From Gallionella sp. (lineage in GTDB: Bacteria > Pseudomonadota > Gammaproteobacteria > Burkholderiales > Gallionellaceae), in contig JAUSMR010000148.1 of the NCBI GenBank assembly GCA_030645955.1, positions 1-64,000 of the forward strand: a stretch of 64,000 bases of DNA, given 5' to 3'. Under the pieces are notes generated by a model. That model was not told the DNA's origin. It was given only the letters and a program-made list of their open reading frames with translations, and ran no database searches. The number at the start of each line of letters is the position of its first letter. Position 1 is the first letter of the stretch. Positions 1 to 10,523 of the stretch are shown here, piece after piece. The position numbers were made by a program, and so were the translations under genes.

Positions 1-56
1 CCGCTACTCGGCGGCGCTCAGGGGAGGTAAAGCAAAAATTCAAAACCTTTTAAATC

Positions 57-126
57 GTAGGGTGGGCACGTTGTGCCCACCATCTATTGAATTGACGCGT
101 GGGCACAAAATCGTGCCCACCCTACG
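57..126. repeat. Dispersed palindromic repeat (GTAGGGTGGGCAC type)
   Basis: Two inverted arms, GTAGGGTGGGCACG and CGTGCCCACCCTAC, each carry a small internal palindrome and lie just upstream of the citrate lyase gene. The same GTAGG...CCTAC design recurs at 6414-6441, 8982-9042, 21785-21921 and 30101-30124. The first 56 bases of the window contain no gene that I can support. Confidence 0.8.
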
Positions 127-171
127 CGTTGCAAACAACAAGAATTTAATAAAGTTAAGGGGTAAGGAAAT

Positions 172-1452
172 ATGAACGTCAGTGGAATGCTCTACGGGGC
201 CGGGTTGCTCAAGACCGTCGGTTTTCCGGTCGCCGAGGTGCTCGGGCCGGAAGCCAGCGAACACGAGATACACAGCCTGATCGAGCGTTGCGGTGCGGTC
301 TTCGTCAAACCCATCTTCAAGGGTGGTGTAGGCAAGAAGGGCAAGTCCGGGCTGATCGGGCGTGCCACCGACCTGAAGTCGGCGTTGGCCGAAAAAGAGC
401 GCCTGTACTTTGCCGAATATAAAGTTGGCAATGCCGTCTACAAATCCCGGGGGGTTACTTTCGAGGGTTCTGTTCCGGCAGAACATGAGGTTTACTTCTC
501 GCTCACCGACTCGACCCGCTACCGTGCGCCGGTCATGACGCTCACCCACCACGGCGGTATGGACATCGAGGAACTGGACAAGACCCAGATCATCGAGGTT
601 CCGTTTGATCCTCTGACCGGACTCAAGTCCTTCATCATCTCCAACGCGCTTTCCGATCTGGGTGCGCCGCGCGAGATCGTGTCGCCACTGGTGCAATACC
701 TGCCGAAGCTGTGGGATCTGTTCCACCATAACGGCATGTCGACGCTGGAACTCAATCCTATCCGCATGATGGAGGGCAAATCCGGCTCCCTGATACCGGT
801 GGCCTGCGACTTCAAGTGCGGCTTCGACCGCGACGATCCGCGTGTGAACCGTTTGAACCTGCCCGTCGACCTCTTTGTTACCGAGGCCAACGACTTTGAG
901 CAGGAGATCAACGAGCTGCGCACCTACCAGGGGCAAAGCGACGTTTACGTGATCAACGAGAAGGGCACGATCCTGGCGCCTACTTTCGGGGGCGGTGCAA
1001 ATTCCCTGGTCACCGAGGTGCTGGGCAACGATGCCATCATCTCCTCCGATTTCGGGGGCAATCCGCCCTACGAGAAAATGAACGAAGTGATGCGCATCTG
1101 CCTCAAGTATTATCTCAAACAGTCGAATGTGCTGTTCATCATTGGCGGCAAGGCCAACAACACGGACATCTTTGTCACGTTCCGGGCAATGGCCGATGCA
1201 CTGCGCGATTACTTCAGCGAACACGGACCGACGCCGCTGTATGTGGTGATAGGCCGCGGTGGCCCCAATGTGATTCGCGGCATGGGTGCCTTCAAGGATG
1301 TTCTCGACGCGCTGCGGATACCCTATAAAATCTTCGGCTTCGACTCTGCGATGACAGACGTGGTGAATTACGCCCAGGAGGCGGATCGCTGGATGAAGAG
1401 CGGCGGTCGCGCTGAAGTGGCGAAAATGCTGGGTTTGCCAGCCGACGCTTAA
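172..1452 (+). CDS. aclB: ATP-citrate lyase small (beta-type) subunit
   Basis: The product (426 aa) is likely the ATP-grasp and citrate-binding subunit of a two-subunit ATP-citrate lyase, which interconverts citrate + CoA + ATP with acetyl-CoA + oxaloacetate in the cytosol. The N-terminus has the ATP-grasp-like stretch VKPIFKGGVGKKGKSG. The C-terminal third follows the pattern known from the N-terminal half of eukaryotic ACLY: APTFGGGANSLV, LFIIGGKANNTD, a GRGGPN loop and IFGFDSAMTDVV. The ATG at 172 follows a good Shine-Dalgarno (AAGGGGTAAGGAA). The large subunit lies downstream across a 7-bp-periodic hairpin. Succinyl-CoA synthetase beta is the alternative but lacks this C-terminal pattern. 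Family assignment is firm; direction in vivo is not known. Confidence 0.85.
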   Translation: MNVSGMLYGAGLLKTVGFPVAEVLGPEASEHEIHSLIERCGAVFVKPIFKGGVGKKGKSGLIGRATDLKSALAEKERLYFAEYKVGNAVYKSRGVTFEGSVPAEHEVYFSLTDSTRYRAPVMTLTHHGGMDIEELDKTQIIEVPFDPLTGLKSFIISNALSDLGAPREIVSPLVQYLPKLWDLFHHNGMSTLELNPIRMMEGKSGSLIPVACDFKCGFDRDDPRVNRLNLPVDLFVTEANDFEQEINELRTYQGQSDVYVINEKGTILAPTFGGGANSLVTEVLGNDAIISSDFGGNPPYEKMNEVMRICLKYYLKQSNVLFIIGGKANNTDIFVTFRAMADALRDYFSEHGPTPLYVVIGRGGPNVIRGMGAFKDVLDALRIPYKIFGFDSAMTDVVNYAQEADRWMKSGGRAEVAKMLGLPADA

Positions 1453-1463
1453 GCGTCCAGCTT

Positions 1464-1533
1464 GTAGCTCGTAGCATGTAGCCGGTAGCCAACCCGGTTT
1501 TGCTACCCGCTACAGGCTACCAGCTACCCGCTC
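1464..1533. repeat. Heptad-periodic inverted repeat (GTAGCNN)4 / (GCTACNN)4
   Basis: GTAGC starts at 1464, 1471, 1478 and 1485, and GCTAC starts at 1502, 1509, 1516 and 1523, with a degenerate GCTC at 1530. Spacing is exactly 7 bp in both arms, so the transcript can fold into a long hairpin with a loop of about 12 nt. A second copy lies at 17150-17239. It sits between the two lyase subunit genes. Confidence 0.85.
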
Positions 1534-1571
1534 AAATTTGACATGCAATGAATTAAGTAAAGGTGAAAGCA

Positions 1572-4274
1572 ATGAGAAAGCCTGGTATCGAGAAATTTAA
1601 ATATTTTGTTGGCGTTCGGTCCTTGGCCGATATTGCGACTCGCGAGGATCGCATCTGTGTGCTGAATATTCTTGGGAACGAATCACGCTCCGTGACACCG
1701 GTCAGCCATGTCTATTCGGGAGGCAATATCGTATTCGGCACATCGCCGGGCCGCCGTGGGCAAGTCCTCGAGACATCCCTGGGCAACATCCCTGTCTACA
1801 ACAACGTGCGTGAAGGCCTGGATGCCGGACACAAATTCAATGTCGGCGTCGTCTATCTGCCGCCTGCCGCCGTGCGCGACGGTGTGGCCGAGCTGATCCG
1901 GATCAATCCCGATGTCGAGAAGGTCATCATCCTCACCGAAAAAACCTCGGTACACGATGCCCGCGAGATCAGGGCGCTCGGCCAGCAGCGCGGAGTGGAT
2001 ATTTTCGGCGCCAACTGTCTGGGTGTGGCGGATTCCTGGAACAATGTGCGTATTGGCGGCGCGCTGGGCGGAGACAACCCTGCCGAGACTTTGCGCAAAG
2101 GCTCTATCGCCATCTATTCCAACTCCGGCAATTTTACGACCACGATCGCCAACTACCTGTCGATAGGCGGATGGGGGACGACGACGCTGATTTCCAGCGG
2201 CAAGGATGTCTATATCAATTACGCCACCCCCGAGTTTGCCTACGGCATGGCCAACGACGCGCGCACCAAGGCGGCGGTGATGTACTCCGAACCGGGCGGT
2301 TACTATGAAGAGGCAGTAACGTTCGAAAAACCGGTGGTAGCCTGCGTGGTTGGCCGCTGGAAGGCGAACCTGACGCGGGCTGTCGGCCATGCCGGCGCCA
2401 TTGCCGGATCGGGCGATGATGCACGTGCCAAAGAAGCATGGTTCATGAAAAAATTCGGCGTGACCGATCTGTTTACGCCCGAAAACCCGGTGTGCTCCAA
2501 GCTGGGTGCGGTAGTCACCAATATTTCGCACATCCCGCTGGCGTTGACGGCGGTGATGAAGCTGAACGGCGTCAAGCAGGATTTCCCGTCGGAAGGCAAT
2601 CTTGAGTTGAAGCCGTGGTTCGGCGACGACCAGGGTTTGAAACTTCCGCCTGCGTTGAATATTCCCGTAGTCAAGGCGATGTCACCCTACGACGAACAAA
2701 TTGCCGAACTGCTCAAGCATGTGGGCGCCATATTCCCGCGCCAGTCGATGAAAGACTGCTCGGGAAGCTCGGTGATGGACCCGAAGACCCAGGTCACCAA
2801 GGTCAACAACATATCCATCCTGGACACCGCCAAGCAACCGCTGGAATCCAACCTGTGCATGGCACTGGTGCGCGAGCTCAACGATGCCAACGATAACGCA
2901 CTGTTCAACATCGCAGTGGCGGCGCGGGTCAACCTGCACGGTGAAGCCATGCTGGCTGCCGCCGATGCGGCACGCGAGGCCGGAAACGCCCCCAACACGG
3001 CGATCAGCGCGGCTGTTGCGCTGCTCGGCCCGAAGCGCGTTGACGGCGCACGCAAGGCTGCCGATACGCTGACCGAGCTGTTCGCGTACTCCGGTTTGCT
3101 TACGGGTGACGACGAGCAGGCAAAAATTACGCCCACTACAGCCAGCCCCGAACAACTCGCAACCCTGCTGGGCAAAACACCGGATGCGCAAGCCGAAGCT
3201 ATGCTCAAGGCGTTCGACAAACGCGGAGCCAAGTCGGTCTTCGTGCGCTACCTGCGCAGCCTGAAAGGCCACCCGACAGCAGATGCGGTGATTGCCGCGC
3301 TCACCACAACCATCGCCTGGGAGCCATTGATCCGCAAGCGCATCTCGCGCCTGACCGTGCGTAATTTGCCCTGGTACACCAACCTGTTCTCAGCCATCAT
3401 CGGCGCCGCAGCCGAGGGCAAGCACCACCAGCCGGGCAAGTTCTGCGGTATCAGCAACGAAGAAATGCTGGAGTCCTGGACCACTACCCAGATAGCCTAT
3501 CTCTCGCTGCTCGGCGAGCGGCCAACAGCGGAAAACTTATTCCCGTTCCAGGTCATACTGGGGCTGATCATCTCCAACGGCGTCGGCACCATTTCGGCCC
3601 AGGGCTGCAAGGGCGCGGTGTCGGCCGACGGCCCGGAATCGCCGGAGCGTGTGCAGATCAACAAAGGCATGATCGGTTTCCTGACCCACACCGGCTTCGC
3701 CCACGGCGGCAATGGTTACGAGGGTATCCAGTTCCTGATCGAGAGCTTCAAGAACACCCCGCTGGCCGATGCCAGCACCGCCAAACACGGCATCGATCTC
3801 AAGGCAATGGCAACCGCCTACGCCAAGGCTTTCAATGACGAGAAGAAAGCCAACAAGACGCTCGGCCTGCCGGTGCGCAGCATCCCGGGTGTCAATCACC
3901 CGGTATTCAAGGGGCATCCGGTCAACAAGGATCCGCGCGAGGTTTACATCGCAAGCCTGTTCGAAGAACGTGGCGAGAAAAATATTTTCCACGATTATTA
4001 CAGGACGCTGGTACAGGCCTTGTACGATAACGGCGTGACCGCCAACGTGTTCTGCGTCAACATCGATGCCATCATCGCCGCGATGCTGCTGAAACTCCTG
4101 TGGTCGCGTTATCGCAAGGGCGAGTTCAGCGAAAGCTCAATGGAAATGGCTGCCTTCACCGCGTTCCTGTTTGGCCGCATGGCAGGATGCGCCGGCGAAA
4201 TCGACGACCACATCAACCGCGGCCGCAATATGGATACCCGTACCCCGGCTTCGCAGTGCACCCACGTTTCCTGA
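1572..4274 (+). CDS. aclA: ATP-citrate lyase large subunit, divergent (CoA ligase alpha + citrate-synthase-like)
   Basis: The product has about 900 aa. I chose ATG 1572 over the in-frame GTG 1563 because AAAGGTGA lies just before it. Residues 1-330 resemble succinyl-CoA synthetase alpha, with the phosphohistidine motif GHAGAIAGSG (His273). The C-terminal ~550 residues are citrate-synthase-like: HGGNGYEG, a NHPVFKGHPVNKDPRE loop and CVNIDAIIAAML (candidate catalytic Asp). The protein is ~300 residues longer than the ~610-aa AclA of green sulfur bacteria as I remember it. The region equivalent to the usual HGPAVSGAHNT reads NGVGTISAQGCKGAVS. It pairs with the small subunit upstream and precedes aconitase and IDH, which points to citrate metabolism. 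Citrate synthesis rather than cleavage remains possible. Confidence 0.8.
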   Translation: MRKPGIEKFKYFVGVRSLADIATREDRICVLNILGNESRSVTPVSHVYSGGNIVFGTSPGRRGQVLETSLGNIPVYNNVREGLDAGHKFNVGVVYLPPAAVRDGVAELIRINPDVEKVIILTEKTSVHDAREIRALGQQRGVDIFGANCLGVADSWNNVRIGGALGGDNPAETLRKGSIAIYSNSGNFTTTIANYLSIGGWGTTTLISSGKDVYINYATPEFAYGMANDARTKAAVMYSEPGGYYEEAVTFEKPVVACVVGRWKANLTRAVGHAGAIAGSGDDARAKEAWFMKKFGVTDLFTPENPVCSKLGAVVTNISHIPLALTAVMKLNGVKQDFPSEGNLELKPWFGDDQGLKLPPALNIPVVKAMSPYDEQIAELLKHVGAIFPRQSMKDCSGSSVMDPKTQVTKVNNISILDTAKQPLESNLCMALVRELNDANDNALFNIAVAARVNLHGEAMLAAADAAREAGNAPNTAISAAVALLGPKRVDGARKAADTLTELFAYSGLLTGDDEQAKITPTTASPEQLATLLGKTPDAQAEAMLKAFDKRGAKSVFVRYLRSLKGHPTADAVIAALTTTIAWEPLIRKRISRLTVRNLPWYTNLFSAIIGAAAEGKHHQPGKFCGISNEEMLESWTTTQIAYLSLLGERPTAENLFPFQVILGLIISNGVGTISAQGCKGAVSADGPESPERVQINKGMIGFLTHTGFAHGGNGYEGIQFLIESFKNTPLADASTAKHGIDLKAMATAYAKAFNDEKKANKTLGLPVRSIPGVNHPVFKGHPVNKDPREVYIASLFEERGEKNIFHDYYRTLVQALYDNGVTANVFCVNIDAIIAAMLLKLLWSRYRKGEFSESSMEMAAFTAFLFGRMAGCAGEIDDHINRGRNMDTRTPASQCTHVS

Positions 4275-4367
4275 CAGGATTTTTTGCAAAACACATGAAA
4301 AACTAATCCGTCAAGCCTAAGGCACGAACGGAAAATATGTTTATTCATGGAATAGTTAACATCAAAC

Positions 4368-4423
4368 GGGAGCAGGCTCAGATTGTTTTGGAATTCGAAA
4401 ATCAATTTGAGCCTTGCTCCTTT
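4368..4423 (+). terminator. Large hairpin between lyase and aconitase genes
   Basis: GGAGCAGGCTCA pairs with TGAGCCTTGCTCC, and the stem extends through GATTGTTTT / AAAATCAATT to a short loop around 4392. Only TTT follows, so it may be a weak terminator, an attenuator or an mRNA-processing hairpin that sets different levels of lyase and aconitase. Confidence 0.5.
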
Positions 4424-4460
4424 AACTCGCGTTTTTATTCAGTAATTTAACGAGGATCTC

Positions 4461-6404
4461 ATGACAGCATTCAACGTCGCACAGAAAATCCTGCTGGCCA
4501 ATGCGGCCGGTGGATTGAAACAGCTCCCCGAACAGGGGCAACCGCTGGAAATCCAGTTCACCCACACCCTGTATCAGGACGCCACCGGCACCGCTGCCGC
4601 ACTGGCCTTCGAGAAGATGGGCGTGGATCGGGTGAAGACCACTTCGGTCATCGTCGTGGATCACAAGACACTGCAAGTCGGCTACATCGACGGCGACGAT
4701 CATCGCTACCTCGAGACCTTCAGCAAGAAGTACGGCTGCTGGTTCTCGCGCGGCGGCAACGGCATCTGCCACAGCGTGTTCCTTGAGGACTTCGCAGTTC
4801 CCGGCAAGTCGGTGATCGGTTCCGATTCCCACACCACCAATGCCGGCGGCATGGGCATGCTGGCGATGGGGGCGGGCGGTACGGACGTGAGCTTCGCGAT
4901 GGCGGGCACCTCCTACAAGATCGAAATGCCGAAAGTGGTGCAGGTGAATCTCACCGGCGCATTGCATCCGGGTGTGCTTGCCAAGGACGTGATCCTGAAC
5001 GTGCTCAAGGTGATCGGCATCAAGGGCAACAAGGACATCTGCCTGGAATACACCGGGCCGGGCCTGAAGAGCCTGAATGTCACCGATCGCGCCACCATCT
5101 GCAACATGGGCACCGAGGCCGGCGTCGCCTTCTCGATTTTTCCATCCGATGATATTACCAAGGCTTACCTCGAAGGCCGGAAGCGCGCAAACGACTTCAA
5201 GCCGCTGGCCGCCGATCCGGGCGCAACCTATTCCCGCACGGTCGAGATCGACCTGTCGGCGCTGGAGCCCACCATTGCGCTTTACCCGCGCCTGAAGTCA
5301 ATGGAGCCCGTTTCCAAGCATGCTGGGACACCGGTCGACACCGTGTTTATCGGCAGCTGCACCAACTCCAACTACGAAAACCTGGCGCGCGTCGGCGAGC
5401 TGCTGCGCGGCAAGAAAGTCAAGGTCGATACCGCGATAGCGCCCGGTTCACAAGCCATTGCCCGCCAGCTCTCGGCAGCAGGCTACATTGAAGTCTTCTA
5501 TGCCGCCGGTGTGCGCGTCCTGGAAAACGCGTGCTCCGCCTGTATCGGCCAGGGTTTCAGCCCTCCCAGCAATGGTGTGATGTTGTCCACGGCCAACCGC
5601 AATTTCGAAGGCCGTTCGGGAACCGAGAGCGCTTCCGTGCATCTGGTCAGCCCGGTCACTGCCATCGCCGGCGCGTTGACGGGCGTTATTACCGACCCGC
5701 GTACTCTGTTCAAGGGCGACCTTGCATTCAAGCAGGTTCCGGCCGTGGTTGACATGGGCGCCTATACCGCACCGCTGCCGCCAGCTGAAGCCGCCAAGGT
5801 GGTGATGCGCTACGGCCCGGATATCGCGCCGCTGCCGACGCTGGATCCATTGCCGGCCAAACTGGCGGGCGAAATCATGCTCAAGCTCGGCAACGAGATC
5901 ACGACCGATCATATTCAACCGGCCGGCAAGTACCTGTCGTTGCGTTCCAACGCGGACGAATACGCAAAGCAGGCGACCTTTGTCCAGGTGGACAAGACCT
6001 TCAGCGCACGCGCGGCAGCTGTACGCGATGCGGGTGGTCATGGCTTCATCGTCGCCGGCGACGGCTACGGCATGGGCAGCTCGCGCGCGCACGCCGGACT
6101 GTGTCCGCGCATCCTGGGGATACGCGCCATCGTGGCCAAGGGTTTCGAGCGTATCCATCTGGCCAACCTCGCCAACTTCGGCATCCTCGGGCTGATCTTC
6201 GAAAACCCGGCCGATCTTGACCGCATTCAACAGGGCGCCAAGGTGTCTCTCGACACTTCCGGCCTGGAAAGCGGCCAGCTCAAACTGGTGGTTGCCGGTC
6301 TCGGCGATATTCCTCTCAAGCTCGCACAGGGCAAGGAAGATATTCCGATGATCCGTGCAGGCGGGGCGCTTTCGTTGTTCGCCAGCCAGATGAAGGCGGC
6401 CTGA
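4461..6404 (+). CDS. acn: Aconitate hydratase (short, 647-aa type)
   Basis: The protein isomerises citrate and isocitrate in the cytosol with a [4Fe-4S] cluster. The cluster ligands are visible: Cys300 in IGSCTNS, and Cys358 and Cys361 in ACSACIG. The N-terminal domain has GSDSHTTNAGGMG, and the C-terminal swivel domain has GDGYGMGSSRAHA. At 647 aa it is much shorter than AcnA (~890) or AcnB (~865). It matches the compact aconitase group seen in several anaerobic and autotrophic bacteria. The start follows CGAGGA. It lies between the citrate lyase pair and isocitrate dehydrogenase, so the block covers citrate to 2-oxoglutarate. A homoaconitase or methylcitrate role is less likely in this context. 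Confidence 0.92.
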   Translation: MTAFNVAQKILLANAAGGLKQLPEQGQPLEIQFTHTLYQDATGTAAALAFEKMGVDRVKTTSVIVVDHKTLQVGYIDGDDHRYLETFSKKYGCWFSRGGNGICHSVFLEDFAVPGKSVIGSDSHTTNAGGMGMLAMGAGGTDVSFAMAGTSYKIEMPKVVQVNLTGALHPGVLAKDVILNVLKVIGIKGNKDICLEYTGPGLKSLNVTDRATICNMGTEAGVAFSIFPSDDITKAYLEGRKRANDFKPLAADPGATYSRTVEIDLSALEPTIALYPRLKSMEPVSKHAGTPVDTVFIGSCTNSNYENLARVGELLRGKKVKVDTAIAPGSQAIARQLSAAGYIEVFYAAGVRVLENACSACIGQGFSPPSNGVMLSTANRNFEGRSGTESASVHLVSPVTAIAGALTGVITDPRTLFKGDLAFKQVPAVVDMGAYTAPLPPAEAAKVVMRYGPDIAPLPTLDPLPAKLAGEIMLKLGNEITTDHIQPAGKYLSLRSNADEYAKQATFVQVDKTFSARAAAVRDAGGHGFIVAGDGYGMGSSRAHAGLCPRILGIRAIVAKGFERIHLANLANFGILGLIFENPADLDRIQQGAKVSLDTSGLESGQLKLVVAGLGDIPLKLAQGKEDIPMIRAGGALSLFASQMKAA

Positions 6405-6413
6405 ACCCGGATT

Positions 6414-6441
6414 GTAGGTCGGGCAAAGCCCGACCTACATT
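6414..6441. repeat. Short palindrome of the GTAGG family
   Basis: GTAGGTCGGGC-AAA-GCCCGACCTAC is a perfect hairpin between aconitase and IDH. It belongs to the same dispersed family as 57-126. There is no T-run, so it is not a classical terminator. Confidence 0.75.
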
Positions 6442-6447
6442 ACTTAA

Positions 6448-8691
<2,244 letters not shown>

Positions 8692-8745
8692 AGGAAAAAT
8701 CGGCCTTATTCCAGTTGCACCGGGATAGGCCGGGATGATGAAAAG

Positions 8746-8784
8746 TCGCTGATGGTCAGGGTTCTGGCCATCAGCGATTTTTTT
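8746..8784 (+). terminator. Strong intrinsic terminator after icd
   Basis: TCGCTGATGGTCAG pairs with CTGGCCATCAGCGA (one G-T pair) around a GGTT loop, and seven T follow directly. It ends the aclB-aclA-acn-icd block. Confidence 0.92.
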
Positions 8785-8825
8785 ACATATGGCGCGGTGT
8801 ATGTCCGCGAAGTTGACAAGAAATC

Positions 8826-8938
8826 AGATTCCGTCATTCTGGCCCTTCGTCATGCTCAGGACAGGCTGACCTTCGGTCAGGCCGGAATCCAGTATTTTCA
8901 AAAGGCTGGACACCGGCCTTCGCCGGTGTGACGAATAT
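8826..8938. repeat. Dispersed repeat with CTCAGGACAGG core
   Basis: This stretch has GTCATTCTGG...GGAATCCAG arms and the core ATGCTCAGGACAGG. Related cores occur at 31331-31350 (inside pgi), 43286-43305 (inside uvrC) and 52028-52053. The gene-free stretch 8692-9307 otherwise holds only this repeat, the icd terminator and the repeats at 8982 and 9115. Confidence 0.65.
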
Positions 8939-8981
8939 CTAGAGGTGCCCTTATTCCAATTCCAGATTAAGCGTGCATTAT

Positions 8982-9042
8982 TGTAGGGCGGGTTTCACCC
9001 GCCGGGTCAAGCTGTCGGGCACAGCCCGATCTACGGATTGTT
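8982..9042. repeat. Tandem palindromes of the GTAGG family
   Basis: GTAGGGCGGG-TTTCA-CCCGCC is followed by TCGGGC-ACA-GCCCGATCTAC. Two hairpin units of the dispersed family sit next to each other. Confidence 0.7.
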
Positions 9043-9114
9043 GTACTTTTAAAGTGGAAATGGAATTACGCGTCAATACAACTGAAATGGCATGCGCCAT
9101 CTCCCCAGAGAAAT

Positions 9115-9226
9115 CGTCATTGCGAGAATAAGCCTTTAGCCGCGAGCGAAGCGCGGCGGGTAGCGACGTGGCAATTCAGAATCGTTTTATTCAAAACACT
9201 GGATCGCCGCGCTTCGCCCGTTGCCT
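9115..9226. repeat. Dispersed GTCATTGCGAG-type repeat, copy 1
   Basis: The stretch starts GTCATTGCGAG, continues with GCCTTTAGCCGCGAGCGAAGC and GTGGCAATTCAG, and closes with the inverted CTGGATCGCCGCGCTTCGC. Copies 2 and 3 are at 11784-11905 and 39489-39575. Confidence 0.7.
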
Positions 9227-9307
9227 AAGGTTTTTTGCATCGGCAGATTGAGTGAATAAATCAGCGGCGCCCTGAAGTCAGAGCCGTTGGCCTATGCCCG
9301 AACCAAC

Positions 9308-10018
9308 TTAAAACCGCTCATGCGGCATCAAATAACGCCATGACCCCGGCTGCAATTTGGCCATCGCCACTCGCCCGATCCTGATCCGTTTCATAGACTG
9401 CACCTGCAGCCCGACACTCATGCACATATGTGCGATCTGGCCGGGGTGCACCCCCTTGAGGGCAAAGCGCAGCCGGGTTTCGTTTTGCCAACTGACCTTG
9501 ATCGGGGGCAGTGCCCGGCCATTAAAAGTGAGTCCATGGTTGAGCAGCCTGAGCCCATCGGCGGGCAGTTCACCCGCGACCTCCACCACATATTCCTGCT
9601 CGATCGTGGCGGCATCGTCCTTCAGTTTGCGCGCCACACGAAAGTCCTGGGTAAACACCAGCAAGCCGCTGGCATTCATCTCTAACGGTGTGCACTGCGT
9701 CAGTCGAACAAAGTGTTGCTTGAGCATGTGAATGCCGGAAGGGTCGTCAGACGCCCGCGTATCGGAGCTAATCAGTTGCTGCGCGGAGCTGGCATCCATG
9801 CCCGGCGGCAGGTGAAACAACATGGTCGCCGGCTCAACCGGCGTGAGGCTCGCTTCGGGGTGGAGCTCGACCTTTTGCTGCGACACCATGAACTGCGGCT
9901 CTTCCACCACTTGCCCATCAACCATTACCCAGCCGCCTGCGATATAAAGTTCGGCCTCCCGGCGAGAGCAGGGGACTAATTCGGCGATGCGCTTTGCGAG
10001 ACGAACGAGGGCGGTCAT
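9308..10018 (-). CDS. RsuA/RluF-family rRNA pseudouridine synthase, catalytic Asp replaced
   Basis: The product has 236 aa. An S4 RNA-binding domain occupies residues ~4-45 (LAKRIAELVPCSRREAELYI). An RsuA/RluB/E/F-type synthase domain follows, ending with GVHPGQIAHMCMSVGLQVQSMKRIRIG. Members normally isomerise one uridine of 16S or 23S rRNA using an Asp in the motif GRLDxxTxGLL. Here the aligned stretch reads TPLEMNASGLLVFTQD, so Glu113 stands where the Asp is expected. The domain is otherwise complete. It may be an active variant lineage, an inactive RNA binder, or have its nucleophile elsewhere. It is transcribed towards a repeat-rich gap. Confidence 0.8.
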   Translation of the reverse strand: MTALVRLAKRIAELVPCSRREAELYIAGGWVMVDGQVVEEPQFMVSQQKVELHPEASLTPVEPATMLFHLPPGMDASSAQQLISSDTRASDDPSGIHMLKQHFVRLTQCTPLEMNASGLLVFTQDFRVARKLKDDAATIEQEYVVEVAGELPADGLRLLNHGLTFNGRALPPIKVSWQNETRLRFALKGVHPGQIAHMCMSVGLQVQSMKRIRIGRVAMAKLQPGSWRYLMPHERF

Positions 10019-10090
10019 GAGAGGCGCATTCTGTAAACAAGGGGCGCATTGTAAACGCGCATGTCTGGCGATCCACTGTAAAATGAAAAT

Positions 10091-10327
10091 ATGGACTCAA
10101 TTAAAAAACCAGCCAGCCCTCCCAGTCTGGACGGCATCACCCTTGAAGTCATCGTCACACAACTATCCGAGAGCATGGGCTGGGAAGCGATGGCTGTCGC
10201 TGTGCCAGTGCGCTGCTTTACGCACGATCCCAGCATTAAATCCAGCTTGAAGTTTTTACGCAGGACACCGTGGGCGCGCAAGAAGGTGGAGCAGTTGTAT
10301 TTGCAACAAGCTCAAGGCCACCGTTAA
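10091..10327 (+). CDS. VF530 family protein (DUF2132)
   Basis: A small 78-aa protein matching the VF530/DUF2132 family through LDGITLEVIVTQL, RCFTHDPSIKSSLKFL and RRTPWARKKVEQLYL. Members are small basic proteins thought to bind DNA, and no precise role is established. It is transcribed divergently from the pseudouridine synthase, with 72 bp between the starts, so the two may share a regulatory region. The start codon choice is natural, although the Shine-Dalgarno is poor. Confidence 0.85.
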   Translation: MDSIKKPASPPSLDGITLEVIVTQLSESMGWEAMAVAVPVRCFTHDPSIKSSLKFLRRTPWARKKVEQLYLQQAQGHR

Positions 10328-10523
10328 ATCTAATTCTTCACGCAGGGATAGCTGACTATTACGGCTGGCAGAATGTGTTATTAGCGGACACTGGTGTAGG
10401 GCAGGAATGTGCATGAGCTGCCATGCTGAAATTATCCACATAGATGCCGCTCACCAAAAATATTTAGGCCAAGAATAACAAGATGCTATACCCACCTGCG
10501 CACTAGCAAGCGTGCCGGTGTGC

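Noticed and set aside
40..1224. Long reverse-strand open frame (394 codons) opposite the citrate lyase small subunit
   Set aside because: It is a shadow of the real gene: no family match, no ribosome site and it is explained by the codon bias of the plus-strand gene.
1464..1533. Heptad repeats considered as a CRISPR-like array
   Set aside because: The units are 7 bp with 2-bp variable positions and inverted arms; there are no spacers and no cas genes.
1563..1571. GTG 1563 as start of the lyase large subunit
   Set aside because: It lies within the AAAGGTGA that serves as ribosome site for ATG 1572.
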